Positions 17,563 through 26,297 of a DNA stretch of 64,000 bases are shown in pieces. The notes beneath the pieces were generated by a model that was not told the DNA's origin, ran no database searches, and was given only the letters and a program-made list of their open reading frames with translations. Numbering within the stretch: the first letter of the stretch is position 1; every line of letters begins with the position of its first letter. Source of the DNA: an uncultured Duncaniella sp. (lineage in GTDB: Bacteria > Bacteroidota > Bacteroidia > Bacteroidales > Muribaculaceae); contig CATWQI010000001.1 of the NCBI GenBank assembly GCA_958352885.1, positions 186,001-250,000 of the forward strand. The letters are read 5' to 3'. The translations under genes and the position numbers were made by a program.

Positions 17563-17619
17563 TTAAGGATTAGAACGCCATTGCCATGCACTCAATTAAT
17601 ATGGCGCTCTAATCCTTAA
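17563..17619 (+). terminator. Strong terminator hairpin after the 17112 lipoprotein
   Basis: Arms 17563-17581 and 17601-17619 (TTAAGGATTAGA ... TCTAATCCTTAA) pair at 18 of 19 positions around a 19-nt loop. Confidence 0.7.
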
Positions 17620-17647
17620 CTTCTAAAAAACACAACCCTGAAAAGCC

Positions 17648-18442
17648 ATGAAACAGATTAATGACTTCGTAAAATACGCCGTAATCATTCTGCTCTGCTC
17701 CTACATGGCATCATGCCACCATCATGACTTGGCAGACACAATAGTAGAAAATGTGCTCACGCAGCCTGAATATGACTACACGTTCGTGATAAATGGAGAA
17801 AAGACTAAAAATGAATATAGATCGACAAGAGTACTGGAGCCACCTTCCGCTACTTATGGCTGTGAGGGGAACAATTTCATCTTGATTTTTGAAACCATGC
17901 CCTATTATCTGAATACAGCAAAAGCCCTTAGTGCATTTGAATTCAGTATATTATTGCACGAAGAACCCGAAATCGGCAAAATGTATGCAATAACCAGCAC
18001 CAAGCCTGAAGTCAATCCAAATTCATTCGATTTAAATTCGTGGAGCCAGGTCCTGACTGAGGATATCGTGCTGTGCGACATGATGTGGGCTCCTATGTGT
18101 GACAAAATCAACAGACCCGAGATTGCAAAAGCTCATCCAGGCGAACGCATAATCCTCGCCTCAAATACCATCACCGACGGATGGCTGAAATTTGACAAGA
18201 TAACTTTCCAATCGGAAGATATTGCCTGTATGGAGATAACTTTCCAGCTCAACGCAACGGCTACCGGAGGCGACAATGACGCAGTATCCATCCCGGTAGC
18301 AGTATCCAAAGGCACAGTCAAACTCCACAGAGTGGTAAAAAAATCAGGTTTCATTTTCATATACGACCCTTGGTTCAAAAATTGGAAAAGCTTCGTACCC
18401 AAGGACTATTTTCTATCCCAAACCGAATCGCAAGCCTTATAA
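17648..18442 (+). CDS. Lipoprotein of unknown function
   Basis: 264 residues. N-terminal signal with lipobox (IILLCSYMASCHHHD): the mature protein would start with Cys followed by three histidines and an Asp, unlike the acidic start of its neighbour. The body is beta-rich with no enzyme motif seen (VINGEKTKNEYRSTRVLEPP; GERIILASNTITDGWLKFD), reminiscent of the DUF5025-like lipoproteins of Bacteroidales, but this is a weak resemblance. It is separated from the previous gene by a terminator and probably transcribed on its own. It is the last gene of the accessory block before fabI. Confidence 0.65.
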   Translation: MKQINDFVKYAVIILLCSYMASCHHHDLADTIVENVLTQPEYDYTFVINGEKTKNEYRSTRVLEPPSATYGCEGNNFILIFETMPYYLNTAKALSAFEFSILLHEEPEIGKMYAITSTKPEVNPNSFDLNSWSQVLTEDIVLCDMMWAPMCDKINRPEIAKAHPGERIILASNTITDGWLKFDKITFQSEDIACMEITFQLNATATGGDNDAVSIPVAVSKGTVKLHRVVKKSGFIFIYDPWFKNWKSFVPKDYFLSQTESQAL

Positions 18443-18462
18443 AAACCGGTTTTGGACTCAAA

Positions 18463-18494
18463 TTTCCATAATCCAGGAGAATTTCGTAACTTTG
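18463..18494 (+). promoter_or_regulatory. Promoter of fabI
   Basis: TTTC (18463-18466), 20 bp, TAACTTTG (18487-18494): near-consensus Bacteroidetes promoter with a leader of about 55 nt before ATG 18556. Confidence 0.55.
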
Positions 18495-18555
18495 CAGCCG
18501 GTTACGCCCGGACGGGCTTTGACCGCTTAATAATCACAATCATTATATTGTAAGT

Positions 18556-19413
18556 ATGAGTTACAATCTTCTCAAAGGAAAGCGCGGCGTGATATTCGGC
18601 GCACTCAACGATAAGAGTATTGCCTGGAAAGTGGCTGAGAAAGCCGTAGAGGAAGGCGCTACAATTACTCTTTCAAACACCCCTGTGGCTGTGCGCATGG
18701 GCGAAGTAAGCGACCTTGGCAAGAAACTTAACGCTGAAGTCATCCCTGCCGACGCTACTAATGTGGAAGACCTTGAAATGGTATTCCAGAAATCAATGGA
18801 AATCCTCGGTGGTAAAATAGACTTTGTGCTCCACTCCATCGGCATGTCACCAAATGTGCGCAAGAAACGCCTTTATGATGACATTGACTACGATCTGCTC
18901 AACAAGACTCTCGACATCTCCGCCGTATCATTCCACAAAATGATACAATGCGCCAAGAAGCTCGATGCCATAAATGATTACGGCAGCATACTTGCCCTAA
19001 GCTATATCGCCGCTCAGCGCACCATGTTCGGCTACAATGACATGGCTGACGCCAAGGCTCTTCTTGAGTCAATAGCACGTAGTTTCGGCTACATCTACGG
19101 ACGCGAAAAACATGTGAGAATCAACACCATCTCACAGTCACCCACTGCCACCACTGCCGGAAGCGGCGTGAAAGGCATGGAGTCACTTATGGACTTCGCC
19201 AACCGCATGTCGCCATTAGGCAACGCAAACGCCGATGAATGTGCCGACTACTGCATAGTGATGTTCAGTGATCTCACCCGCAAGGTGACCATGCAGAATC
19301 TCTATCATGACGGCGGTTTCTCCAATATGGGCATGAGCCTCCGCGCTATGGACCAGTACGAGAAAAGCTTCGACCAGTACCGCAATGCCGACGGCACCAT
19401 CCAGTACGGTTAA
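18556..19413 (+). CDS. fabI: Enoyl-[acyl-carrier-protein] reductase (NADH)
   Basis: A 285-residue short-chain dehydrogenase of the FabI type, which performs the last reduction in each cycle of fatty-acid elongation. The N-terminal NADH motif is GVIFGALNDKSIAWKVA (the divergent GxxxxxSxxxG form typical of FabI). The catalytic residues fall in SYIAAQRTMFGYNDMADAK, with Tyr150 (equivalent to E. coli Tyr146), Tyr160 and Lys167. It is slightly longer than E. coli FabI (262), with an extended C-terminus. It is a single-gene unit with its own promoter and a strong terminator. Confidence 0.97.
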   Translation: MSYNLLKGKRGVIFGALNDKSIAWKVAEKAVEEGATITLSNTPVAVRMGEVSDLGKKLNAEVIPADATNVEDLEMVFQKSMEILGGKIDFVLHSIGMSPNVRKKRLYDDIDYDLLNKTLDISAVSFHKMIQCAKKLDAINDYGSILALSYIAAQRTMFGYNDMADAKALLESIARSFGYIYGREKHVRINTISQSPTATTAGSGVKGMESLMDFANRMSPLGNANADECADYCIVMFSDLTRKVTMQNLYHDGGFSNMGMSLRAMDQYEKSFDQYRNADGTIQYG

Positions 19414-19488
19414 TCAGGCAGTCGATTGAGAATATTTGATTACTTCAGACTACCAAATCCTCAATCTAAAACCTGCAAATGCCAATAG

Positions 19489-19534
19489 CGGAAGCGACAG
19501 ATTCCTGATACATCTGTCGCTTCCGATTTTTATT
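19489..19534 (+). terminator. Intrinsic terminator of fabI
   Basis: Perfect 14-bp stem CGGAAGCGACAGAT / ATCTGTCGCTTCCG (19489-19502 and 19512-19525), 9-nt loop, followed by ATTTTTATT. Confidence 0.85.
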
Positions 19535-19635
19535 ATATTTTAGTAGCATATCGCACACATCCCATTGACTACGTCAATATTCTTCCTTTATATTTTGTTA
19601 TAAGTCTGCATAGTGCCTATGTCGGAAAAATGTAG

Positions 19636-19643
19636 TACCTTTG
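19636..19643 (+). promoter_or_regulatory. -7 box immediately upstream of uvrB
   Basis: TACCTTTG ends only 6 nt before the uvrB ATG (19650), so the predicted transcription start is at or within 2-3 nt of the start codon. The -33 region is a poor match. This would give a leaderless or nearly leaderless uvrB mRNA. Confidence 0.5.
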
Positions 19644-19649
19644 TAAGTT

Positions 19650-21725
19650 ATGAAATTCCAGTTGACTTCACAATACCAGCCTACCGGCGACCAGCCACAA
19701 GCCATCGAACAGTTGGTGCAAGGTATCAAGGACGGGGAGAAAGCCCAGACCCTGCTCGGCGTGACCGGCTCGGGAAAGACTTTCACCATGGCAAATGTGA
19801 TAGCCCAGGTGGAAAAGCCCACCCTCATCCTCAGCCATAACAAGACCCTCGCCGCACAGCTTTACAGCGAGTTCAAGGGATTTTTCCCAAACAACTCAGT
19901 TCAGTATTTCGTCTCCTACTACGATTATTATCAGCCTGAAGCTTACATACCCACGGTGGATAAGTATATCGAAAAGGATTTGATGATTAACGATGAAATC
20001 GAGAAACTCCGTCTTTCCACAGTGTCAGCCCTGATGTCAGGACGCAAAGATGTTGTCGTGGTATCCTCTGTGTCATGCCTCTACGGCATGGGCAACCCCG
20101 AGGATTTCGACAGCAACGTCATCATGGTGTCTGTCGGACAGAAAATTGCCCGTAACAAATTTCTGCGCTCGCTGGTCGGAGCACTCTATTCACGCAACGA
20201 AGTTGAACTGTCGAGGGGCACATTCCGTGTCAAAGGAGACACGGTGGACATACGCCTTGCATACGAGGAAATAATAGTGCGCGTCACATTCTGGGGCGAC
20301 GAAATAGAGTCAATTAAGACTATACATCCTGATGATGGTGTTTCACTCGGCTCTCACGACGTATTCAAGATATACCCGGCAAACCTGTTTGTCACATCAC
20401 CTGAACGAATGGGTTCGGCAATAGGACAGATTGAGCTTGACCTCGGGGAACAGTATAACTACTTTTTCCGTGAAGGGAAAGAACTGGAGGCTAAACGTCT
20501 GCTTGAGCGAGTGAACTATGACGTGGAAATGCTGCGGGAGGTAGGTCATTGCTCAGGCATCGAGAATTACAGCCGATATTTTGACGGCAGACAGCCTGGC
20601 ATGCGCCCGTTCTGCCTGCTTGACTATTTCCCCAAGGATTTTCTGACCATAATAGACGAAAGCCACGTTACACTGCCGCAATGCCGTGCTATGTACGGCG
20701 GAGACCTCTCACGCAAAATGAACCTCGTGGAGTATGGCTTCCGTCTGCCTGCCGCACTTGACAACCGTCCCCTTAAATTTGAAGAGTTCGAACGTCTTAC
20801 CCCACAGGTACTGTATGTCAGCGCCACCCCTGCCGACTATGAACTTGAGAAATGCGAAGGCGTGGTAGTGGAGCAAATCATCCGTCCGACAGGTCTGCTC
20901 GACCCCGTAATAGAAGTGCGTCCTTCGCTCAACCAGATAGACGACCTGCTCCATGAGATAAACCTACGTATCGAACGCAACGAACGTATACTCGTCACCA
21001 CCCTGACCAAGCGAATGGCAGAGGAGCTCAACGACTATCTCACACGGTTGCGGATAAAGACAGCGTATATCCACAGCGACGTAGACACACTTGACCGAAT
21101 CCGCATCCTCGACGGACTGAGAGCAGGTGACTTCGATGTGCTCGTCGGTGTCAATCTGCTGCGTGAGGGGCTCGACCTGCCGGAAGTATCACTTGTCGCC
21201 ATACTCGATGCCGACAAGGAGGGATTTCTCCGCAGTCACCGCTCGCTCACACAGACTGTGGGGCGTGCTGCCAGAAATCTCAACGGCACCGTGATAATGT
21301 ATGCTGACAAAATTACCGACTCAATGCAGCAGACCATTGACGAGACATCTCGCCGACGCTCGCTCCAGCTGGCGTACAATGAGGAACATGGCATAACCCC
21401 GCAAGCCATTGTAAAAGCCCGCAACGCCATCATAGGAATAGACACCGAAGGACTCGAGCCGGTGGAACAGAAAGGGAAACGCACATCCCCGGCGCAGCGC
21501 GGAAAGAAAGCCCAGCCCATACCCTACGCAGAAGAGTACACATCAAAGGTCAACCTTGCCGCCGACCCAGTCATCCCCTATCTGTCTCCTGAAGCCCTTC
21601 AAAAACTCATTACTACAAAACGTGTGGAAATGGTCGAGGCAGCCAAGCGCATGGACTTCATCGAAGCTGCTCGCCTGCGTGATGAAATCCTCGCAATGGA
21701 AGAGATGGCAACCGGCAATCAATAA
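19650..21725 (+). CDS. uvrB: Excinuclease ABC subunit B
   Basis: The 691-residue damage-recognition helicase of nucleotide excision repair; it receives DNA from UvrA and recruits UvrC. Walker A is GVTGSGKT at residues 37-44, the strand-separating beta-hairpin is in SYYDYYQPEAYIP, and Walker B/DEAD-like is IIDESHV. Helicase motifs V/VI are in LREGLDLPEVSLVAILDADK and QTVGRAARN. A C-terminal UVR domain (residues about 650-685, MDFIEAARLRDEI) binds UvrC. The start ATG follows the -7 box by 6 nt. It may be co-transcribed with the radical SAM gene 89 bp downstream. Confidence 0.98.
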   Translation: MKFQLTSQYQPTGDQPQAIEQLVQGIKDGEKAQTLLGVTGSGKTFTMANVIAQVEKPTLILSHNKTLAAQLYSEFKGFFPNNSVQYFVSYYDYYQPEAYIPTVDKYIEKDLMINDEIEKLRLSTVSALMSGRKDVVVVSSVSCLYGMGNPEDFDSNVIMVSVGQKIARNKFLRSLVGALYSRNEVELSRGTFRVKGDTVDIRLAYEEIIVRVTFWGDEIESIKTIHPDDGVSLGSHDVFKIYPANLFVTSPERMGSAIGQIELDLGEQYNYFFREGKELEAKRLLERVNYDVEMLREVGHCSGIENYSRYFDGRQPGMRPFCLLDYFPKDFLTIIDESHVTLPQCRAMYGGDLSRKMNLVEYGFRLPAALDNRPLKFEEFERLTPQVLYVSATPADYELEKCEGVVVEQIIRPTGLLDPVIEVRPSLNQIDDLLHEINLRIERNERILVTTLTKRMAEELNDYLTRLRIKTAYIHSDVDTLDRIRILDGLRAGDFDVLVGVNLLREGLDLPEVSLVAILDADKEGFLRSHRSLTQTVGRAARNLNGTVIMYADKITDSMQQTIDETSRRRSLQLAYNEEHGITPQAIVKARNAIIGIDTEGLEPVEQKGKRTSPAQRGKKAQPIPYAEEYTSKVNLAADPVIPYLSPEALQKLITTKRVEMVEAAKRMDFIEAARLRDEILAMEEMATGNQ

Positions 21726-21814
21726 TTCCTGTCAGGCTGTGACACAGCCCAAAGATAGCCACGTCCAGTACAGAATGACAAATTATTGCAATAATTCATT
21801 TTTCTTGAATATCT

Positions 21815-23803
21815 ATGCAGAAGAAATTTCGCAATCCGGCAAAACCGGTTAACCACGATAGAAAGACACCCCCACAAAAGGTTCCGGTACAAATGCCTCC
21901 GGAGCACAAAAAAGCTTCATTTGAACTGCCCCTCCCCCCGGTCACAGCTTATCTTCCTACAAGCGTAAAAGAGATGAAGGCCTTGGGATGGGAATATGTG
22001 GACGTTGTGTTGTTTACCGGAGATGCCTATGTCGACCACCCGTCATTTGGCGCGGCGGTAATCGGGCGGGCACTACAGGCAGCCGGTTACAAGGTAGCCA
22101 TAGTTCCACAGCCAAACTGGCAGGACGATCTGCGCGATTTCAAAAAATTCGGAGCGCCTCGATTATTTTTTGGAGTATCGGCGGGAGCCATGGACTCTAT
22201 GGTCAATCATTACACCGCTGCGCGTCGCCGCCGCAGCGATGATGCCTACACCCCTAACGGCAGGCATGGAGCACGCCCCGATTACCCAACTATAGTCTAC
22301 TCACACATACTACGGAAACTCTTTCCCGATACTCCTGTAATAGCAGGAGGCATAGAAGCATCCATGCGTCGTCTTGCCCATTATGATTACTGGCAGGACA
22401 AACTGAAGCCATCCATCCTGCTTGACTGCGACGCAGACATAATCAGCTATGGTATGGGCGAGAAGGTCACACTGGAAATTGCCCGCAGACTCGCAGCCGG
22501 AGAGAGAATAGCCGACATGACTGATATCCCCCAGACTGTGGTGCGCATCCGTGAAAATGACCGTTGGAACGACGTGGCAGAAAACTCGATAACAGTGCTT
22601 GACCATGATATAATCCTGTATCCCTACGACGACTGCCTTAACTCCAAGCCGCATCATGCCGAGAACTTCAAGCATATTGAGCAACAGAGCAACGCTATGC
22701 ACGGCAAGACCTTGTGGCAACGCCATGGCAATATCTGGATAAAGGTCAATCCGATGTATCCACCCATGACCACCGAGGAAATTGACGCATCCTTTGACCT
22801 CCCGTATACACGCCTTCCACACCCTCGCTACAAAGGGAAACACATCCCTGCCTACGAAATGATACGTCACTCTGTCAACATTCACAGAGGATGCTTCGGA
22901 GGTTGTGCATTCTGCACCATCTCAGCCCATCAAGGCAAATTCATAGCCTCGCGCAGCAAAGAGTCCGTACTGCGTGAAATAAAAAAAGTCACAGAGATGC
23001 CGGACTTCAAAGGATATATAAGTGATGTAGGCGGTCCCAGCGCCAATATGTACCGCATGGGCGGGAAAGACACAAGCATATGCGAAAAATGCCTGCGCCC
23101 GTCATGTCTCCATCCTAAACCGTGTGCCAACCTCAACACCGACCACCGCCCCCTGCTTGAACTTTACCATGCTGTGGACGAAATGCCGGGGGTTAAAAAG
23201 TCGTTCATCGGCAGCGGCGTACGATATGACCTATCAATGCACCACACAGGCGATACCGAAATTGACAAGGCAAATCGCCGATACAATGAAGAGCTAATCG
23301 TACACCACGTATCCGGAAGGCTTAAAGTTGCGCCGGAACATACAAGCAACACCGTCCTTGACATAATGCGCAAACCATCATTTCAACTCTACCACGAATT
23401 CAGCCGATTCTTCGAGCAGGTTAATTCTCGCTATGGGCTACGACAGCAGCTCATACCTTATTTCATATCCTCCCATCCAGGATGCCATGAAATAGACATG
23501 GCGGAACTTGCCGTAGAAACCAAACAGCTCAATCTACATTTAGAGCAGGTCCAGGACTTTACACCCACCCCAATGACTGTTTCGACCGAGATATATTATA
23601 CCGGCTACCACCCCTACACAGGCAAAAAAGTATTCACAGCAACGTCTCCCGACGAAAAGCTTGCCCAACGTAAATACTTCTTCTGGTACGACAGGAACTA
23701 TCGCAACGACATCACGGACTCACTCCGGCGAATGCACCGCACCGACCTGTTGAACCGACTTTTTCCTCCACACGCATCCTATCCGACACGCAGGAAACAA
23801 TAA
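21815..23803 (+). CDS. YgiQ-family radical SAM protein
   Basis: 662 residues, matching the YgiQ family in length and order. It has an N-terminal domain (LPTSVKEMKALGWEYVDVVL), then a radical SAM core with the cluster motif RGCFGGCAFC (Cys360, Cys364, Cys367; CxxxCxxC). A further cysteine-rich segment follows (CEKCLRPSCLHPKPCANL), then the C-terminal YgiQ part (VQDFTPTPMTVSTEIYYTGY). The family is widespread and of uncertain function; it is usually annotated as a radical SAM protein only. The N-terminal 25 residues are basic and poorly conserved. Confidence 0.93.
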   Translation: MQKKFRNPAKPVNHDRKTPPQKVPVQMPPEHKKASFELPLPPVTAYLPTSVKEMKALGWEYVDVVLFTGDAYVDHPSFGAAVIGRALQAAGYKVAIVPQPNWQDDLRDFKKFGAPRLFFGVSAGAMDSMVNHYTAARRRRSDDAYTPNGRHGARPDYPTIVYSHILRKLFPDTPVIAGGIEASMRRLAHYDYWQDKLKPSILLDCDADIISYGMGEKVTLEIARRLAAGERIADMTDIPQTVVRIRENDRWNDVAENSITVLDHDIILYPYDDCLNSKPHHAENFKHIEQQSNAMHGKTLWQRHGNIWIKVNPMYPPMTTEEIDASFDLPYTRLPHPRYKGKHIPAYEMIRHSVNIHRGCFGGCAFCTISAHQGKFIASRSKESVLREIKKVTEMPDFKGYISDVGGPSANMYRMGGKDTSICEKCLRPSCLHPKPCANLNTDHRPLLELYHAVDEMPGVKKSFIGSGVRYDLSMHHTGDTEIDKANRRYNEELIVHHVSGRLKVAPEHTSNTVLDIMRKPSFQLYHEFSRFFEQVNSRYGLRQQLIPYFISSHPGCHEIDMAELAVETKQLNLHLEQVQDFTPTPMTVSTEIYYTGYHPYTGKKVFTATSPDEKLAQRKYFFWYDRNYRNDITDSLRRMHRTDLLNRLFPPHASYPTRRKQ

Positions 23804-23805
23804 AA

Positions 23806-23851
23806 AAGCCTGGATATGGAGAACAATTAATTGTTCTCCATATCCAGGCTT
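23806..23851 (-). terminator. 46-nt perfect palindrome, terminator of ahpC
   Basis: The sequence from 23806 to 23851 is its own reverse complement (AAGCCTGGATATGGAGAACA... around the centre AATT|AATT). On the minus strand it is followed by a T6 run, which makes a convincing intrinsic terminator for ahpC; on the plus strand it lies 3 bp beyond the radical SAM gene and may stop that message too. Confidence 0.8.
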
Positions 23852-23900
23852 CAACCGGTATGCAGGACATACCGCCAGCTCCGGAAACAGAAGCGTAATG

Positions 23901-24467
23901 TCAGATTTTACCAACAAGCTCGATTCCAGGAGTCAATGTGGCATCACCCGGTCGCCAGCGGGCAGGGCACACCTGGTCGCCATGCTCTGCCACAAACTGG
24001 GCAGCCTCGAGCTTACGTATCAGCTCCTCTGCATTACGACCTATGCCATTGTCCTGAACCTCAGCTATCTTGATTTTCCCTTCAGGGTTCACCACAAAAG
24101 TACCTCTGTAAGCCATGAAGTCGTCAGCATTAAGCACACCGAAATACTCGCTCAGCGCACCAGTCTTGTCGGAAAGCATCGGGAAACGAACTTTACCTAT
24201 CGATTCGCTGGCATCGTGCCATGCCTTATGTGTGAACTGGCTGTCAGTAGAAACACTGTAAACCTCGGCACCGAGCTTACGGAATTTATCATAGTTCTCA
24301 GCCATATCCACAAGTTCAGTAGGACACACAAATGTAAAGTCGGCAGGATAGAAGAAGAAAATCGCCCACTTGCCTTTGAGATCGTCTCGGCTCACTGTGC
24401 GAAATTCGCCGTCAACGTAAGCCTCGACTGAAAAATCGGGGATGTCTTGATTGATAATAGTCTTCAT
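23901..24467 (-). CDS. ahpC: Alkyl hydroperoxide reductase subunit C (peroxiredoxin)
   Basis: 188-residue typical 2-Cys peroxiredoxin (AhpC/Prx1). Peroxidatic Cys48 is in DFTFVCPTE; resolving Cys167 is in GDQVCPARW near the C-terminus. It reduces peroxides and organic hydroperoxides in the cytoplasm. An AhpF flavoprotein reductase, which often follows ahpC in Bacteroides, is not present downstream; the gene ends in a terminator instead, so the electron donor must be encoded elsewhere. Confidence 0.97.
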   Translation of the reverse strand: MKTIINQDIPDFSVEAYVDGEFRTVSRDDLKGKWAIFFFYPADFTFVCPTELVDMAENYDKFRKLGAEVYSVSTDSQFTHKAWHDASESIGKVRFPMLSDKTGALSEYFGVLNADDFMAYRGTFVVNPEGKIKIAEVQDNGIGRNAEELIRKLEAAQFVAEHGDQVCPARWRPGDATLTPGIELVGKI

Positions 24468-24484
24468 ATTAAAATAACGGTTTG

Positions 24485-24492
24485 CAAAATTA
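24485..24492 (-). promoter_or_regulatory. -7 box of ahpC
   Basis: TAATTTTG on the minus strand, ending 17 nt before the ahpC ATG; -33 element not clear. Confidence 0.4.
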
Positions 24493-24744
24493 TATTTTTA
24501 AATTTTTCTATGCCCAATTATAACGCAGCCAGCCACTTGATAGTTTTCCCAAAAATATCTAAAAACACTCCCTTTTCACATTAAATATATTGTAATTTGT
24601 TGTTCGGTTCACATTTATTTGTTAATTTTGACGCAAAATGTTAAATTGCCGAATCTAACCGCACAACGGTAGATTTTAAATTTTTTCACAACAATTATAC
24701 ATTGCAATTGTTAACATATAAAGGTTAACGATTTTGAACTGACA

Positions 24745-24752
24745 TATTTTTG
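24745..24752 (+). promoter_or_regulatory. Candidate -7 box of rprX
   Basis: TATTTTTG, 43 bp before the ATG. No TTTG at the correct spacing; the box at 24623-24630 is an alternative. Confidence 0.35.
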
Positions 24753-24778
24753 TAACAGAAATATCCCCACAGCCTTAC

Positions 24779-24785
24779 AAGGAGG
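24779..24785 (+). promoter_or_regulatory. Strong Shine-Dalgarno site of rprX
   Basis: AAGGAGG, 10 nt before ATG 24796. Clear SD sequences are rare among the genes in this window. Confidence 0.6.
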
Positions 24786-24795
24786 CATATAGAAT

Positions 24796-26292
24796 ATGAA
24801 AAAGTCAACTATTTGGTTACTCACCATCATCATGGCTCTGACATTTATCGGGTTGCTTTATGTACAGATAACGTATATGAACAACATGAAACGGATGCGT
24901 GATGACCAGTTCGCAGAAGGCGTTAAGCGTTCGCTTTATGCCGTAACCACGCGTCTGGAGCAAGACGAAACCAAATATTATCTCGAAGAAGATCTCCAGC
25001 AGATGGAGACACAATTTTACCCCCGTTCGAACGCTGACGGTTCAATGAGCCTGAACTATATGTTCAACACACCGGAGGGGATAAACTATGACCTGACTCT
25101 CAAGGGAAACATCGATCGTAAATCCGGAAACCAGTCAATGAGCGATCTGATGCGTGGTAAATATCTCTACCAGAAAGGGCTGCTTGACGAGGTTATCCTA
25201 AGCATCATCAACCAGTCGAGCAACCGTCCGATAAGTGAGCGCGCCGACTCGGCTGAAGTGACTTCTTATCTGCGTTCGGAGCTTGACAACAATGGACTCA
25301 CACTCCCCTTCGAACTTGCCGTTGTCAATCGTGTAGGTGGGATTGTATACAAATCAGCAGGTTATCATCCCACTGTGAAGGACGAAAACAGTATGTTCGT
25401 ACAGCGCCTCTTCCCAAATGACCCAAAAAATAAGATGTACTACCTCAAGGTATATTTCCCCACCAAGAGCGACTACATATTTGGCTCCATACGCTTCATG
25501 ATTCCGTCATTCATCTTTACTTTCATCCTGCTCGTGACATTTATATGCACCATAATTCTGGCCTTCAGACAAAAGAAACTGACAGAGATGAAGAATGACT
25601 TTATCAACAATATGACTCACGAGTTCAAGACACCTATATCCACTATATCGCTTGCGGCCCAGATGCTCAACGACAATGCAGTGCTTAAATCGCCGTCAAT
25701 GCTCGGACATATATCGACCGTAATTAACGACGAGACAAAGCGACTGCGCTTCCAGGTGGAAAAAGTGTTGCAGATGTCGATGTTTGACAGGCAGAAAGCG
25801 ACATTGCGCTTGCAGGATGTAGACGCCAATGTCCTTATAGCCAACATCACCACCACATTCAAACTCAAGGTAGAGAAATATGGGGGTAAAATCGAAGCCA
25901 TCCTCGGAGCCAACGACTCAACAGTCCGAGTGGACGAGATGCACTTCACCAACGTCATATTCAACCTGCTTGACAATGCTGTAAAGTACCGCAGGGAGGA
26001 TGTGCCACTGCGTCTTATAGTCTCCACTCGTGACATAACCCAACATGGCAACGAACGCATCGAAATCACAGTGCATGACAACGGCATAGGTATGAAACGT
26101 GAGGATTTGAAGAAGATATTTGAAAAATTCTACCGTGTCTCCACCGGTAACCGGCATGATGTGAAAGGCTTCGGACTCGGACTCGCCTATGTCAAGAAAA
26201 TGGTAGGCGAACTCGGAGGAGACATCTCAGTGGAGAGCGAACTTAATACTGGAACAAAATTTATAATAACATTACCAATAACTAAAAATTAA
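24796..26292 (+). CDS. rprX: Sensor histidine kinase, RprX-like
   Basis: 498 residues: short N-terminal cytoplasmic tail, TM1 (about residues 7-28), a periplasmic sensor of about 200 residues without a recognised domain, TM2 (about 236-258), HisKA with phospho-acceptor His275 (NNMTHEFKTPISTISL), and HATPase_c with N box (NVIFNLLDNAVKYRR) and G boxes (DNGIGMK; GFGLGLAYVKKMV). It sits 5 bp before its response regulator. The pair strongly resembles RprX/RprY of Bacteroides, a system named for regulation of tetracycline resistance and linked to general physiology. The symbol is assigned by recognition of the partner sequence. Confidence 0.85.
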   Translation: MKKSTIWLLTIIMALTFIGLLYVQITYMNNMKRMRDDQFAEGVKRSLYAVTTRLEQDETKYYLEEDLQQMETQFYPRSNADGSMSLNYMFNTPEGINYDLTLKGNIDRKSGNQSMSDLMRGKYLYQKGLLDEVILSIINQSSNRPISERADSAEVTSYLRSELDNNGLTLPFELAVVNRVGGIVYKSAGYHPTVKDENSMFVQRLFPNDPKNKMYYLKVYFPTKSDYIFGSIRFMIPSFIFTFILLVTFICTIILAFRQKKLTEMKNDFINNMTHEFKTPISTISLAAQMLNDNAVLKSPSMLGHISTVINDETKRLRFQVEKVLQMSMFDRQKATLRLQDVDANVLIANITTTFKLKVEKYGGKIEAILGANDSTVRVDEMHFTNVIFNLLDNAVKYRREDVPLRLIVSTRDITQHGNERIEITVHDNGIGMKREDLKKIFEKFYRVSTGNRHDVKGFGLGLAYVKKMVGELGGDISVESELNTGTKFIITLPITKN

Positions 26293-26297
26293 GAATT

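Larger units (their letters stand above)
24468..24795. other. 328-bp divergent intergenic region ahpC / rprX
   Basis: AT-rich region carrying divergent promoters: a minus-strand -7 box TAATTTTG at 24485-24492 (for ahpC), and plus-strand boxes TAATTTTG at 24623-24630 (with a TTTG 23 bp upstream) and TATTTTTG at 24745-24752. GTTAAC occurs twice at 24711-24728. No coding region is seen. An OxyR site would be expected here in Bacteroides, but I could not recognise one. Confidence 0.55.

Noticed and set aside
23898..24431. 177-codon plus-strand frame over ahpC
   Set aside because: Antisense shadow of a highly conserved peroxiredoxin gene.
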